A DNA stretch of 36,405 nt from Rhodopirellula sp. (GCA_012728855.1 JAAYEH010000373.1:1-36405); one strand, 5' to 3'; positions 1 through 7,908 are shown, numbered from the stretch's first letter. Numbers and translations are program-made. The notes: a model not told the origin generated them from the sequence alone.

Positions 1-300
1 ATCGTCGACCTGATCTATCAGGGCGGTCTGAATTACATGCGTTACAGCATTTCCAACACCGCCGAGTACGGCGACTACACCCGCGGCCCTCGGATCGTCA
101 ATGACGAGACCAAGGCCGAAATGAAGCGGATCCTTGCTGAGATCCAGACTGGTCAGTTCGCCAAGGAGTGGATCCTGGAGAACAAGGCCAACGCGCCCTC
201 CTTCAAGGCGGTGCGGCGGCAACAGCGCGGCCACGAGGTCGAGGAAGTCGGCCGCCGTCTGCGGCGGATGATGTCCTGGATCAACGCCAAGGAAGTTTAG
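1..300 (+). CDS. ilvC: Ketol-acid reductoisomerase, C-terminal part (5' end outside window)
   Basis: The frame is open from base 1 and ends with TAG at 298-300, giving the last 99 residues of acetohydroxy-acid isomeroreductase, which converts acetolactate or acetohydroxybutyrate to the dihydroxy acid with NADPH and Mg2+ in valine, leucine and isoleucine synthesis. The all-helical KARI C-terminal domain is recognisable from IVDLIYQGGLNYMRYSISNT followed by AEYGDYTRGP, the conserved SNTAEYG substrate-pocket segment, and the closing helix with FAKEWILEN. The short tail after the knot domain fits a class I (short-form) enzyme. The N-terminal Rossmann domain lies upstream of the window. The gene converges on the opp operon with about 50 bp between them. 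Confidence 0.95.
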   Translation: MVDLIYQGGLNYMRYSISNTAEYGDYTRGPRIVNDETKAEMKRILAEIQTGQFAKEWILENKANAPSFKAVRRQQRGHEVEEVGRRLRRMMSWINAKEV

Positions 301-315
301 TCGTAACCTCCCCGG

Positions 316-351
316 GCCGGGAAACTCGTCGCGCGACGGCGATTTCCCGGC
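316..351. terminator. Hairpin between convergent ilvC and oppC
   Basis: GCCGGGAAA (316-324) and TTTCCCGGC (343-351) form a perfect 9-bp stem around an inner palindrome GTCGCGCGAC (328-337). It lies between two convergent stop codons and could stop transcription from both sides. There is no clear T-run after it in either direction, so it is only a candidate bidirectional terminator. Confidence 0.4.
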
Positions 352-1466
352 TACCGGTTCTTCATCCGCGGGTCCAAGGCGTCGCGGAGGCCGTCGCCGA
401 GAAAGTTCAGCGCGAAGAGCGTTGCGCCCAAGGCGAGCCCGGGAAAGAGGACCAGCCACCAGTAGATCCGCACCGGCGTGATCGCCTGGATCCCTTCGTT
501 GGCCAGCAGTCCCCAGGAGACGTCCGGCGGCTCGACGCCCAGCCCGAGGAAGGAGAGAAACGCCTCGAAGAGCATCACGCGCGGGATGGTCAGCGTCAGA
601 TAGACGATCACCACGCTCAGCAGGTTGGGAACGAGGTGGACGAACAAAACGCGCGCCCGCGATGCCCCCAGCGCGCGGGCCGCCTCCACGAATGGTTCGT
701 TCTTCAGCGACAGCACCTGTCCGCGCACCACGCGGGCCATCGTCAGCCAATAGATCGCGCCCACCACGACGAAGAAGATCATGATGCGGTTGATCCCGTA
801 GGTTTCCAGCGACTGCTTGATCGGTTCCGCCCCGAGAATGGTGATGATGAAAATCACCAGGAAGATGAAGGGGATCGAGTAGAGCACGTCGATGATTCGC
901 ATCATGAGGTTGTCCGCGGCGCCGCCCAGATAGCCGGCGACCGCCCCGTAAGAAACGCCGATTACCAGTGAAACGAAGGTTGCCACCACTCCGACCGCCA
1001 GCGAGATCCTCGCGCCCCAGCAAAGCCGCGAGAACAGGTCTCGCCCCAGTTTGTCCGTCCCGCAGATCGACGCCATCGACCACCGGCCGAAAACCGCCAC
1101 GCGGAAATCCAACAACGCTTGGCTGAACCGGTCCAAACGGCCGAAACCCTCGTCGAGCGGATCGCGAAAGTCGGCCTCGGCGTCTTCCGGCACCTCCAGC
1201 GAAGCAACGGCCGGCGGCCAAACCCGTGGCGACTGGAATTGTCGCAGGGTGTCGACTCGCCGCGGCGCTTGCAGCGGCAACGCGGGCGTCAGCACCGCCA
1301 GCACGGCCAGCGCCGCCAGGAACCAAAGCGACAGCATCACCATTCGGCTCTTGCGAAGCCGCCGCCAGGCATCCTGGCCCGGGGAGACGCCGCGGGGCGG
1401 CACGTCGCCTGCCGGTGGCTGGTCCGCGGTCCGATCGGTCGGTCGGAGGTGGGAAGTTGGGATCAC
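351..1466 (-). CDS. oppC: Peptide ABC transporter permease, OppC/DppC type
   Basis: A 371-aa inner-membrane permease of the oligopeptide/dipeptide family. A ~40-residue Pro/Arg-rich cytoplasmic N-terminus precedes the first membrane helix (about 41-65). A ~90-residue periplasmic loop follows, then the family signature GTDKLGRDLFSRL and five further hydrophobic segments. The EAA loop that contacts the ATPase is visible as FVEAARALGASRARV. The start is GTG at 1466, 3 bp after the oppB stop codon, with only a weak GGA-type ribosome site, so translation is probably coupled to oppB. It is last in a three-gene operon; no ATP-binding subunit follows. Distinguishing oligopeptide from dipeptide or nickel transport is not possible from the permease alone. 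Confidence 0.9.
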   Translation of the reverse strand: MIPTSHLRPTDRTADQPPAGDVPPRGVSPGQDAWRRLRKSRMVMLSLWFLAALAVLAVLTPALPLQAPRRVDTLRQFQSPRVWPPAVASLEVPEDAEADFRDPLDEGFGRLDRFSQALLDFRVAVFGRWSMASICGTDKLGRDLFSRLCWGARISLAVGVVATFVSLVIGVSYGAVAGYLGGAADNLMMRIIDVLYSIPFIFLVIFIITILGAEPIKQSLETYGINRIMIFFVVVGAIYWLTMARVVRGQVLSLKNEPFVEAARALGASRARVLFVHLVPNLLSVVIVYLTLTIPRVMLFEAFLSFLGLGVEPPDVSWGLLANEGIQAITPVRIYWWLVLFPGLALGATLFALNFLGDGLRDALDPRMKNR

Positions 1467-1469
1467 AAG

Positions 1470-2390
1470 TTATTCCAGCTTGATCCGCGGATCGAGTAGG
1501 GCATAGGTCATGTCAACCAGCAAGTTCATCGTGTAGAGCAAGGCTGTATATAAGAGGACTAATCCCATCGCCAGCGTGTAATCGCGTTGGTTGGCCGCCT
1601 CGATGAAATGGATCCCCAGTCCCGGTATCGCGAAGATTTTTTCGACGACCAGTGATCCGGTCAGAATCCCGGCGATTGCCGGACCGAGAAATGAGACCAC
1701 CGGCAGCATCGCCCCGCGTAGCGCGTGGCGGAGCACAACGGCCGGTGTGGAGAGCCCCTTGGCATAGGCGGTGCGGATGTAGTCCTGGCCCAGCACGTCG
1801 AGCATCCCGGTTCGCGTCAGCCGCGCGATGTAGGCGGCGTATGGAGCGCCCAGGCAGAATGCCGGCAGGATCAAGTGTCCGACCGTACCCCAGCCCGCGG
1901 CCGGAAAGAGGGGAATCACGAAGACGAAAAGGATGATCGCGATTGCCGCGATGATGAAATTCGGCAAGGCGATGCCCAACGTGGCAATCGACATCAGCGA
2001 TACGTCGAGCAGCGTCTGCCGCCGCACCGCCGAGACGATCCCGGCGGTCAAACCGACGGCGATCGCCAATCCCAGCGCGACCAGACCCAGCGAGGCGGAA
2101 ACCGGCAGCCCTTCGGCGATGACCTCGTTGACCGTGAAGTCCGACATGCGGAAGCTGTACCCCAGGTCGCCGGTGGCCGTCTTGCTCAATTCCCGCAGGT
2201 ATTGCTTCCAAAGCGGGTCGTCGAGGTGATAACGGGCACGGATATTAGCCTCGATCTGCGGGTCGAGCGTCCGCTCCCGGTCCAACGGTCCGCCCGGTAC
2301 CGATCGCATCAGCAGAAAGCTCACCGTAAAGACGGTCCAAAGCGTGATCGCCATCCACAGCAGCCGCCGCAGGAGAAACCCGATCATCAC
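1470..2390 (-). CDS. oppB: Peptide ABC transporter permease, OppB/DppB type
   Basis: A 306-aa permease with the classical OppB layout. There is an N-terminal membrane helix starting FLLRRLLWMAITLWTVF, the conserved VPGGP motif just after it, a periplasmic region of about 60 residues, then five more hydrophobic helices. The cytoplasmic EAA loop reads DYIRTAYAKGLS. It forms the heterodimeric channel with OppC and receives substrate from the binding protein encoded upstream. Its ATG overlaps the oppA stop by 4 bp (ATGA), indicating translational coupling. Family length is typical (about 305-340 aa). Confidence 0.92.
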   Translation of the reverse strand: MMIGFLLRRLLWMAITLWTVFTVSFLLMRSVPGGPLDRERTLDPQIEANIRARYHLDDPLWKQYLRELSKTATGDLGYSFRMSDFTVNEVIAEGLPVSASLGLVALGLAIAVGLTAGIVSAVRRQTLLDVSLMSIATLGIALPNFIIAAIAIILFVFVIPLFPAAGWGTVGHLILPAFCLGAPYAAYIARLTRTGMLDVLGQDYIRTAYAKGLSTPAVVLRHALRGAMLPVVSFLGPAIAGILTGSLVVEKIFAIPGLGIHFIEAANQRDYTLAMGLVLLYTALLYTMNLLVDMTYALLDPRIKLE

Positions 2391-4222
2391 AGCCCCTCCT
2401 CACGCAGGACGCGGGCCTTCTCGACCGGATCGATGCGGATGTCTTTGAGCGGATGGGTATCGAGGATATTCGGGTAGTACCCGCGCACGTAGGGACGCAC
2501 CATCGCCCGCGACACCGTGAAATAGACCGGAATCACCGGCATCTCCTCCATCAGGATCCGCTCGGCACGCTGGAAACACTCCATGCGTCGCCGGTCGTCC
2601 TTCTCGACGCGAGCCTGCTCGAGGAGGCCATCGAATTGGGCGTTGCTCCAACGAGTGTGGTTCGAAGGGCTGTTGGACGCGAACATCATCAGAAACGTCG
2701 CCGGGTCGACGTAGTCGCCGATCCAGCCGGCCCGGGAAACCATGAACTCGCCAACCCGACGGCTGTTGAGGTACCTCGCCCAATCCTGGTTCTGAAGCCG
2801 GGCATCGACCCCCAGATTCCTCTTCCACTGCGACTGGATCAGTTCGGCGATGGCCTGGTGCGATTCGTTCGTGTTGTAGAGAATCTCGATCTTCGGCAGT
2901 CCGCGACCGCCGGGATAGCCGGCATCGGCCAGCAGGCGTCTGGCCTTTTCGATGTTCATGTCTTCGCATTCGGCGGGCGTGTAATCCGTGTAACAACGGA
3001 TGTCGGTCGGCACCACGCTGCGGGCCGGCTTCTGGCCGGCACGAAGGATCTTGGTGACGATCTCGCTGCGGTCGATGGCCATCGACAGTGCCTGCCGCAC
3101 GCGGGGATCGTCCAGCGGCGGTTTCTCCACGTTCAACAGATAGTATTCCGTCCCCAGGTACGGCGACGGCTGGAAATCGGCCTGTCGCCGCCCGATCAGG
3201 TCGGGGATGATCTCGTTGGGCACGGTCGGTACCCAGTCCGCGTCCCCGGTCAGATAGAGGTTCAGGCCCGTAATCGTCGATTCCACCGCCAGTACGTCGA
3301 TGACATCGGTTCGAACGTTATCGCGATCCCAGTATCGCGGGTTCTTCACCAATCGGATACGGTCGCGAATCCGCCGCGACTGGAGCAAGTAAGGGCCGTT
3401 GCTGACGATGTTCTCCGGCTTGGTCCAGGCCGGATACCCGTAGGTCTCGACACATTTCCGATTGACCGGCGACAACGGATAGAAGCCCATCAGGTTGATG
3501 AAATAGGGCACCGGGTGCCGCAGCCGGATTTCCAGCGTCGCCCGGTCAACGGCGCGGATTCCGACATGGTGGAAATCGTAAAGGAGCCAACGATAGTCAC
3601 GGACTCCGGCCGCCGCAGCGCTTTTTCCGAAGCGGTGTTCGGTCCCGTTGATCGCAACGACGTAGACCGGTTCGTCGCCGTCGCCTTCCATGCGAATCAG
3701 CGTTCCGCGGCGAATCTCGCCGGAAGCATACGGCCGTGCGCCGGGCGGTCGCTGGGGTAGTTCGACTTCCACCGGATCGCCGATCTCCACCCGGCCGCTG
3801 CTGTACTTCTCGGCGCCGACGAGATACCACAGTTCGTAAGCATATTCCGCGCCGGTCCGCGGGTGCAAAAAGCGGCGGTACGACCAGACAAAGTCCTCGG
3901 CCGTGACCGCCTCGCCGTTCGACCAGCGGGCGTCCTCGCGCAAGTGGAACGTGTAAACGAGCTTGTCGTCGGAAATCTCCCACCGCGCGGCCACCCCGGG
4001 CTGCGGCGATAGATCCTGCGGATCCCAGCTACACAAGCCCTCGAACAACGCCCGCACCACTCTCCCTTCCGGCTGCCCAGTCACCAGCGCCGGATCGACC
4101 GTTTTGATCTCCGTGCCGTTGGAAAACGTGAAATCCGCCGGTTCGAGCCTGCCGAACGAAAAGGCCCGGATCAACGCGCTAAGGCAGGCGATCATGAGCA
4201 GATAAGCGATAATGGTTCTCAT
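2387..4222 (-). CDS. oppA: Peptide ABC transporter substrate-binding protein (SBP family 5)
   Basis: A 611-aa extracytoplasmic solute-binding protein. After a hydrophobic N-terminus (about residues 4-22, containing Cys13 but no clean lipobox, so possibly membrane-anchored) comes the family opening NGTEIKTVDPALVTG. Later blocks typical of SBP_bac_5 are VRALFEGLCSWD, YTFHLREDARWSNGEAVTAE and VRQALSMAIDRSEI. An insertion of about 50 residues around 145-200 seems extra relative to E. coli OppA. I prefer the ATG at 4222 because AAGGA sits 4 nt upstream; the in-frame ATG at 4240 has no ribosome site. First gene of the oppABC operon. Whether its ligand is a peptide is inferred from family only. Confidence 0.9.
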   Translation of the reverse strand: MRTIIAYLLMIACLSALIRAFSFGRLEPADFTFSNGTEIKTVDPALVTGQPEGRVVRALFEGLCSWDPQDLSPQPGVAARWEISDDKLVYTFHLREDARWSNGEAVTAEDFVWSYRRFLHPRTGAEYAYELWYLVGAEKYSSGRVEIGDPVEVELPQRPPGARPYASGEIRRGTLIRMEGDGDEPVYVVAINGTEHRFGKSAAAAGVRDYRWLLYDFHHVGIRAVDRATLEIRLRHPVPYFINLMGFYPLSPVNRKCVETYGYPAWTKPENIVSNGPYLLQSRRIRDRIRLVKNPRYWDRDNVRTDVIDVLAVESTITGLNLYLTGDADWVPTVPNEIIPDLIGRRQADFQPSPYLGTEYYLLNVEKPPLDDPRVRQALSMAIDRSEIVTKILRAGQKPARSVVPTDIRCYTDYTPAECEDMNIEKARRLLADAGYPGGRGLPKIEILYNTNESHQAIAELIQSQWKRNLGVDARLQNQDWARYLNSRRVGEFMVSRAGWIGDYVDPATFLMMFASNSPSNHTRWSNAQFDGLLEQARVEKDDRRRMECFQRAERILMEEMPVIPVYFTVSRAMVRPYVRGYYPNILDTHPLKDIRIDPVEKARVLREEGL

Positions 4223-4264
4223 GAATTCCTTGCCAGGCATGAAGCTCAGGGCGGTTCATTGTAC

Positions 4265-4284
4265 GTCAGGCTTTCCTGCCTGAC
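4265..4284. repeat. Short hairpin GTCAGGC-tttcct-GCCTGAC
   Basis: A perfect 7-bp inverted repeat with a 6-nt loop in the divergent oppA/methyltransferase intergenic space. The motif TCAGGCTTTCC..GCCTGA is of the short dispersed-palindrome kind I associate with planctomycete genomes. It has no T-run and is therefore not an obvious terminator. Confidence 0.45.
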
Positions 4285-4373
4285 CACATTTGACTTCCGG
4301 TTGTCTCCCTCAAGCCATAGAATCAATCCAGGCGAAAGTGTTCTTGACCGTTTCAGCCTTCTAGCGAGTCCGT

Positions 4374-4877
4374 ATGGAAGACGAATCCCTCCAGCAGCGC
4401 CACAAGCCGCCGGCACCCTTGGAACGTCCGCGCGAGTTGGTCATCGTCTGTCCGCCGATGCGGAGCAACGTCAACCTGTCGAGAATCGCGCGGGCGGCGG
4501 GCTGCGCGGGCGTGCGGCGGATGGTTTGCTGCGGCAATGCCCGCATCCTGCCCGAAATATCGCGCGACGTCGGCGACTCGCTGGAAATTGAAATCCGCCG
4601 AACGCTGCCGCCCGTGCTGAAGAAACTCCGACAAGAGGGGTTTGCACTGGTCGCCTTGGAACAGACGGCAACGTCACAGCCGATCTACACATTCGGTTTT
4701 CAACGGAAGACCGCCCTGGTCATCGGCAACGAGCGGTTGGGGATCGAAGAGGAGGTGCTGCGGATGGCGGACCATGTTGTGGAAATCCCGGTCTACGGAA
4801 TGCCCTACGCGCACAATGCGGCCACGGCGACAGCCATGGCCTTGTACGAATACTGCCGGCAATTCCCGCGCGGCTAA
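4374..4877 (+). CDS. TrmH/SpoU-family RNA methyltransferase
   Basis: A 167-aa protein with the SPOUT (alpha/beta-knot) fold, S-adenosylmethionine dependent, expected to 2'-O-methylate tRNA or rRNA. Motif 1 is visible as NVNLSRIARAAGC with the conserved Asn and Arg. Motif 2 is ALVIGNERLGIEEEVL. Motif 3 is VEIPVYGMPYAHNAATATAM, where most relatives have SLNVSVA, so the catalytic/knot loop is somewhat divergent. There is no N-terminal substrate-binding domain, so it is the minimal catalytic unit, as in TrmL-like proteins. No strong Shine-Dalgarno precedes the ATG. The gene converges on the Rrf2 regulator with 15 bp between stops. The exact RNA target cannot be told from sequence. Confidence 0.85.
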   Translation: MEDESLQQRHKPPAPLERPRELVIVCPPMRSNVNLSRIARAAGCAGVRRMVCCGNARILPEISRDVGDSLEIEIRRTLPPVLKKLRQEGFALVALEQTATSQPIYTFGFQRKTALVIGNERLGIEEEVLRMADHVVEIPVYGMPYAHNAATATAMALYEYCRQFPRG

Positions 4878-4892
4878 CCGCCCGCCGATGCG

Positions 4893-5333
4893 TCAAACGA
4901 CGGGCTGCCGCAATCGCAGTGCGTCGTCACTGCCTGGCGAGTCGCACATCAAATCACTGAGATGGATTGCCCGGAGGTGCGCACGCGTGCATTCGGTGAT
5001 TCGGTCCAGAACGGCCTGCAGGCGGTCGCCCGCATCTGCCGGGAAGTTGCCTTTCATCGGGAGCCCGGTGGCCAGGGGCCCATCAATCGCCTCAATGAGA
5101 TCCAGCAGGCTAATTGCCTCCGGAGGACGCCCCATCACGAAGCCGCCTCCCCCTCCACGCGTTGATTCAAGCATCCCCTGTTTGGTAAGATCTCGGAGTA
5201 TTTGCAGCAAGAATCTCTCCGGCATTTTTCCTTCGGCTGCCAGCTTTCCGCAGGCCACCGGGCAAGTTTTCCCACTGCTCGCCAAGCGCAGAACCGCATG
5301 AATGGCGTAGGTAACACTCTGGGATAACTTCAT
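4893..5333 (-). CDS. Rrf2-family transcriptional regulator without Fe-S cysteines
   Basis: A 146-aa winged-helix regulator. MKLSQSVTYAIHAVLRLA is the typical Rrf2 first helix; the recognition helix region reads PERFLLQILRDLTKQGMLES and the wing reads GGGGGFVMGRPPEAISLLD. Family members such as IscR and NsrR bind Fe-S clusters through three cysteines near residues 90-105. Here the matching stretch (GNFPADAGDRLQAVLD) has none and only one Cys follows, so a cluster is unlikely and another signal is expected. Two ATGs are adjacent (5336 and 5333); the second is preferred because GGGAGG lies 5 nt before it. A promoter and an intrinsic terminator lie in its leader (see separate entries). Confidence 0.88.
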   Translation of the reverse strand: MKLSQSVTYAIHAVLRLASSGKTCPVACGKLAAEGKMPERFLLQILRDLTKQGMLESTRGGGGGFVMGRPPEAISLLDLIEAIDGPLATGLPMKGNFPADAGDRLQAVLDRITECTRAHLRAIHLSDLMCDSPGSDDALRLRQPVV

Positions 5334-5390
5334 CATCCCCTCCCAATAAGAAATGCCCTGAGATATGCCAGCCCCGGAAGCACGTTGCAT

Positions 5391-5429
5391 AAAAAAACCC
5401 CCGCAGCGCAGAGTACCGCGCAGCGGGGG
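5391..5429 (-). terminator. Intrinsic terminator inside the Rrf2 leader (possible attenuator)
   Basis: Read on the minus strand, 12-nt arms (5429-5418 and 5409-5398, ending in GCGGGGG) pair with a single mismatch around an 8-nt loop, followed directly by seven T (5397-5391). This is a canonical rho-independent terminator. It lies between the predicted promoter (5477-5505) and the Rrf2 start codon (5333), and no minus-strand gene precedes it. It must therefore either attenuate rrf2 or end a short RNA of about 75-80 nt. Confidence 0.75.
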
Positions 5430-5476
5430 CTGTCATAGCCAAGCCGACCACGCCCATCGCGAACGTGGCCGAACGA

Positions 5477-5505
5477 TGTATACCATACCTTTGGCAGACT
5501 GTTAA
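5477..5505 (-). promoter_or_regulatory. Predicted sigma-70 promoter for the Rrf2 gene
   Basis: Minus strand: TTAACA (5505-5500), 17-bp spacer, TATACA (5482-5477). The predicted transcript would start near 5470, leaving a leader of about 135 nt containing the terminator hairpin. The partly symmetrical ATGGTATACAT overlapping the -10 could be an autoregulatory operator, but that is a guess. Confidence 0.5.
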
Positions 5506-5530
5506 GAGCTTGGCGAAAAATCAGTCCCAG

Positions 5531-5681
5531 TAGATCCCGATTGCCGAGTAGGTTCCGCCTGCCGAGCGGAACCTGTTTTGCAGATCCCGCTTGCCGAGTA
5601 CGTTCCGCTTGCCGAGCGGAACCTGTTTTGTAGATCCCGCTTGCCGAGCGGGATCTGCGTGTCAAGCCCTCCCGCTCGGCA
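5531..5681. repeat. 50-bp tandem repeat, about 2.5 copies, each with a hairpin
   Basis: Unit 1 (5531-5580) and unit 2 (5581-5630) differ at only a few positions, and a third partial unit follows (5631-5657). Hairpins: GGTTCCGC/GCGGAACC (5551-5573), GTTCCGC/GCGGAAC (5602-5622) and AGATCCCGCT/AGCGGGATCT (5632-5656), all with loops built on TTGCCGA. The first two are followed by TGTTTTG on the plus strand and resemble weak terminators. An inverted fragment CCGCTCGGCA closes the array at 5672-5681. It lies between the divergent Rrf2 and histidine-kinase genes. No protein is predicted here. Confidence 0.8.
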
Positions 5682-5750
5682 AACGTCACTTACATCGTGT
5701 CTCGCGTCGAGGGGCATTTCCCCCTCCGCACGAATAAGGTAGGATGACAA

Positions 5751-5790
5751 GTAACCGTTCACTGGGCGGCCGGGGACTGGTCCATTGTTC
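5751..5790 (+). repeat. Dispersed repeat, GTAACCGTTCAC...GGGGACTGGTCC type
   Basis: This 40-bp stretch matches 36333-36373 closely (shared GTAACCG, TCAC, GGGGACTGGTCCATT) and 9395-9430 more loosely. It carries GGGGACTGG, the same core as the long-hairpin family, but without a matching right arm. It lies just upstream of the histidine kinase and would be translated if that gene began at ATG 5744. Confidence 0.6.
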
Positions 5791-5845
5791 GTCTCCCTCC
5801 TCCCTGCCCGATCCGCCGGGATATTCTATCGAGCGTTCTCCTGAC

Positions 5846-7159
5846 ATGCGATACGTCGCGTTGCGCAAGCTGGCCGGTCTGGTAGATCCGGTGTTGTATC
5901 CCGTAGCAGCGATCGGCCTGGCGGGCTGGGCCATGCTGGCTTTCAGCCACTTCGGCTGGCACGAAGCGGCCGCCAAGTTTCTCTCCGCCGCCGCGATCCG
6001 CGCGGAAACGGAGCGGTTCGCATGGTGTTCGGCCCTCTGGATCGCTTCGTTGACGTTATTATGCATCGGCCATGCACGGGCCAACCAACGACGGGGACGA
6101 ACCGAAGCGGAACTGCGTCTACGGGCGGAAGTATTGCACAATATCTACGATGCCATTTTTGTCACCGATTTGAATTACTCCATCGTCGAATGGAACCTCG
6201 GAGCGGAACGGACATTCGGTTACACCAAGGAAGAGATGCTCGGCCGGCAGCCGGACACGCTCGCGCCGTCGCCGGTGGTCCAGCGCCTCAAGGCGTTGGC
6301 CCGCGAGGCCGTCGCGCAACGCCGACCGCTCCACACAGAGGCGACCATCCTCCGCAAGGACGGCTCCGAAGGCTATTGCGAAGCCGTCATCGTCGCGGTA
6401 GAGGACCAACGGGGCGAGGCGGCTGCGATGGTCGCCATCGGACGCGACGTCACCGAGTTGAGATCCGCTCAACAGCGGGCATTGCAGGCCGAACGGCTTG
6501 CCGCTATCGGACAGATGGTTGCCGGCCTGGCGCACGAAAGCGGCAACGCCCTGCAGCGAAGCCAGGCTTGTCTGGAAATGCTCGCCCTGGAGGTAGGGGA
6601 TCGGCCGGTTGCGGTCGACCTGGTCGACCGCGCCCTGTCCGCGCAGGAGCATCTCCGTCAGCTTTACGAACAGGTTCGCCAGTATGCCGCGCCCGTCGTT
6701 CTGCGGCGGGAGTCGCTCGACTTGAAAACACTCGTCGAGGAAGCGTGGGGCGACTTGGAACCGATCCGCAAGGGGAGAGAGGCGACGGTCCAGTGGATCT
6801 CGGAACCGTCCGCCGGAACCTGCTGGGCCGATCGCTATGCCATCAAGCGGGTCTTTCGCAACATCCTCGAGAACTCGCTGGCTGCCTGCGGCGATCCCGC
6901 CAGGATCACCGGCCGGGCCGAAGCGGGGCAGATCGGCCAGAACGCCGCCGTGCGAATCCGTTTTCGCGACAACGGTCCCGGGTTTACCGCCGACCAGCGC
7001 CAACGGATTCTCGAGCCGTTCTACACCACCAAGACCCGCGGCACCGGGCTCGGTTTGGCCATCAGCAAGCGGATCATTGAAGCCCACGGCGGCCAGATCG
7101 CCGTCGGCGACGCCGCGGCGTGCGGCGCCGAAATCGTGGTGGTTCTTCCCAAGGAGTGA
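5846..7159 (+). CDS. Membrane-bound PAS-domain sensor histidine kinase
   Basis: A 437-aa kinase. Two hydrophobic segments (about 14-34 and 60-76) form a short membrane sensor with a small loop. A brief coiled coil leads to a PAS domain (about 92-205; DAIFVTDLNYSIVEWN, RDVTELRSA). The dimerisation/phosphoacceptor helix has GLAHESGNALQ with His230; the usual HE-(I/L)-RNPL is altered to HESGNAL. The ATP-binding domain shows NILENSLAAC (N box, ~339), DNGPGF (~374) and GTGLGLAISKRI (~399). An in-frame ATG at 5744 has AAGGTAGG before it and would add 34 low-complexity residues overlapping a dispersed repeat; I prefer 5846, although it lacks a ribosome site. The ANTAR regulator follows 2 bp after the stop. 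Confidence 0.85.
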   Translation: MRYVALRKLAGLVDPVLYPVAAIGLAGWAMLAFSHFGWHEAAAKFLSAAAIRAETERFAWCSALWIASLTLLCIGHARANQRRGRTEAELRLRAEVLHNIYDAIFVTDLNYSIVEWNLGAERTFGYTKEEMLGRQPDTLAPSPVVQRLKALAREAVAQRRPLHTEATILRKDGSEGYCEAVIVAVEDQRGEAAAMVAIGRDVTELRSAQQRALQAERLAAIGQMVAGLAHESGNALQRSQACLEMLALEVGDRPVAVDLVDRALSAQEHLRQLYEQVRQYAAPVVLRRESLDLKTLVEEAWGDLEPIRKGREATVQWISEPSAGTCWADRYAIKRVFRNILENSLAACGDPARITGRAEAGQIGQNAAVRIRFRDNGPGFTADQRQRILEPFYTTKTRGTGLGLAISKRIIEAHGGQIAVGDAAACGAEIVVVLPKE

Positions 7160-7161
7160 TC

Positions 7162-7752
7162 GTGAACGACAGCTTGCGCATCGCCGTCGCCGACGACGAG
7201 CCCGACATGCGGGACTATTTTGCGACCATTCTTCCCGGCATGGGCCATGAGGTCGTGGCAGTGGCGCGGACGGGCCGCGAGTTGATCGATCTCTGTCGGG
7301 AGTCGCGTCCCGATCTGTTGATCGTAGACATCCGCATGCCCGAGATGGACGGCATCGAGGCCGCCGCCGAAATCTGCTGCACCGAGCCGGTGCCCGTGAT
7401 CCTGGTGTCCGCATTCCACGATCCGGATACGATCGAGCGAGCCGGCGCGGAGTATGTTTTTGCCTATCTCGTCAAACCGATCAAACAGGCCGACCTCAAG
7501 CCCGCCATTGCCATAGCCATGAAGCGGTTCCAGCAGTTCCAAGAGCTTCGTCGCGAGGCGGTCGATCTCCGCCAGGCGCTGGATGACCGCAAGATCATCG
7601 ATCGGGCCAAAGGGGTCTTGATGAAGCGCGGCGGCATGGAAGAGCAGGATGCCTTCCGGCGACTCCAGAAGTTGGCCAACCAGAAGAATCTCAAGCTGGT
7701 GGAGGTGGCGCGCCACATTCTTCTCGCCGAAGAGGCGATCGGACCGCCGTAG
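7162..7752 (+). CDS. Response regulator with ANTAR RNA-binding output domain
   Basis: A 196-aa regulator. The receiver domain (residues 1-120) has the acidic pair in AVADDEPDMRDY, phosphoacceptor Asp56 in LLIVDIRMPEMDG, and the Lys of VKPIKQADL. A coiled linker leads to an ANTAR domain (about 136-190): DRKIIDRAKGVLMKRGGMEE followed by DAFRRLQKLANQ. ANTAR proteins bind paired hairpins in mRNA leaders and prevent termination, so the output is expected to be RNA, not DNA. The start is GTG at 7162, 5 nt after AAGGAG, which overlaps the end of the kinase gene. Kinase and regulator thus form a coupled two-component system. Targets are not evident; hairpin-bearing leaders nearby (for example the Rrf2 leader) are candidates only by proximity. 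Confidence 0.9.
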   Translation: MNDSLRIAVADDEPDMRDYFATILPGMGHEVVAVARTGRELIDLCRESRPDLLIVDIRMPEMDGIEAAAEICCTEPVPVILVSAFHDPDTIERAGAEYVFAYLVKPIKQADLKPAIAIAMKRFQQFQELRREAVDLRQALDDRKIIDRAKGVLMKRGGMEEQDAFRRLQKLANQKNLKLVEVARHILLAEEAIGPP

Positions 7753-7908
7753 AGGCGACGGGCCCTCTTCTCGACGCATTGCATGAGGGCGCTCGCCCCC
7801 ACCGCGGCATACCGGCGCCCCCGCCTTTCATGGCAGTCGCCCAAATGGTTGCTTACGTTCGATTCTTCTTCTAAGATAATGGTGGCTGATTGGCCTGAGG
7901 GGGCATCT

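Noticed and set aside
168..971. 267-aa open frame overlapping ilvC and oppC
   Set aside because: Overlaps two well-supported genes; composition (Arg, His, Asp, Gln) is typical of a shadow frame.
2453..3760. 435-aa open frame opposite oppA
   Set aside because: Antisense artefact; oppA has conserved family blocks in the other strand.
5531..5657. CRISPR array
   Set aside because: Units are contiguous with no spacers, only 2.5 copies, and no cas genes are present.
5744..5845. N-terminal extension of the PAS kinase from ATG 5744
   Set aside because: It would translate a dispersed repeat into low-complexity sequence. Not excluded, since it has the better ribosome site, but considered less likely.
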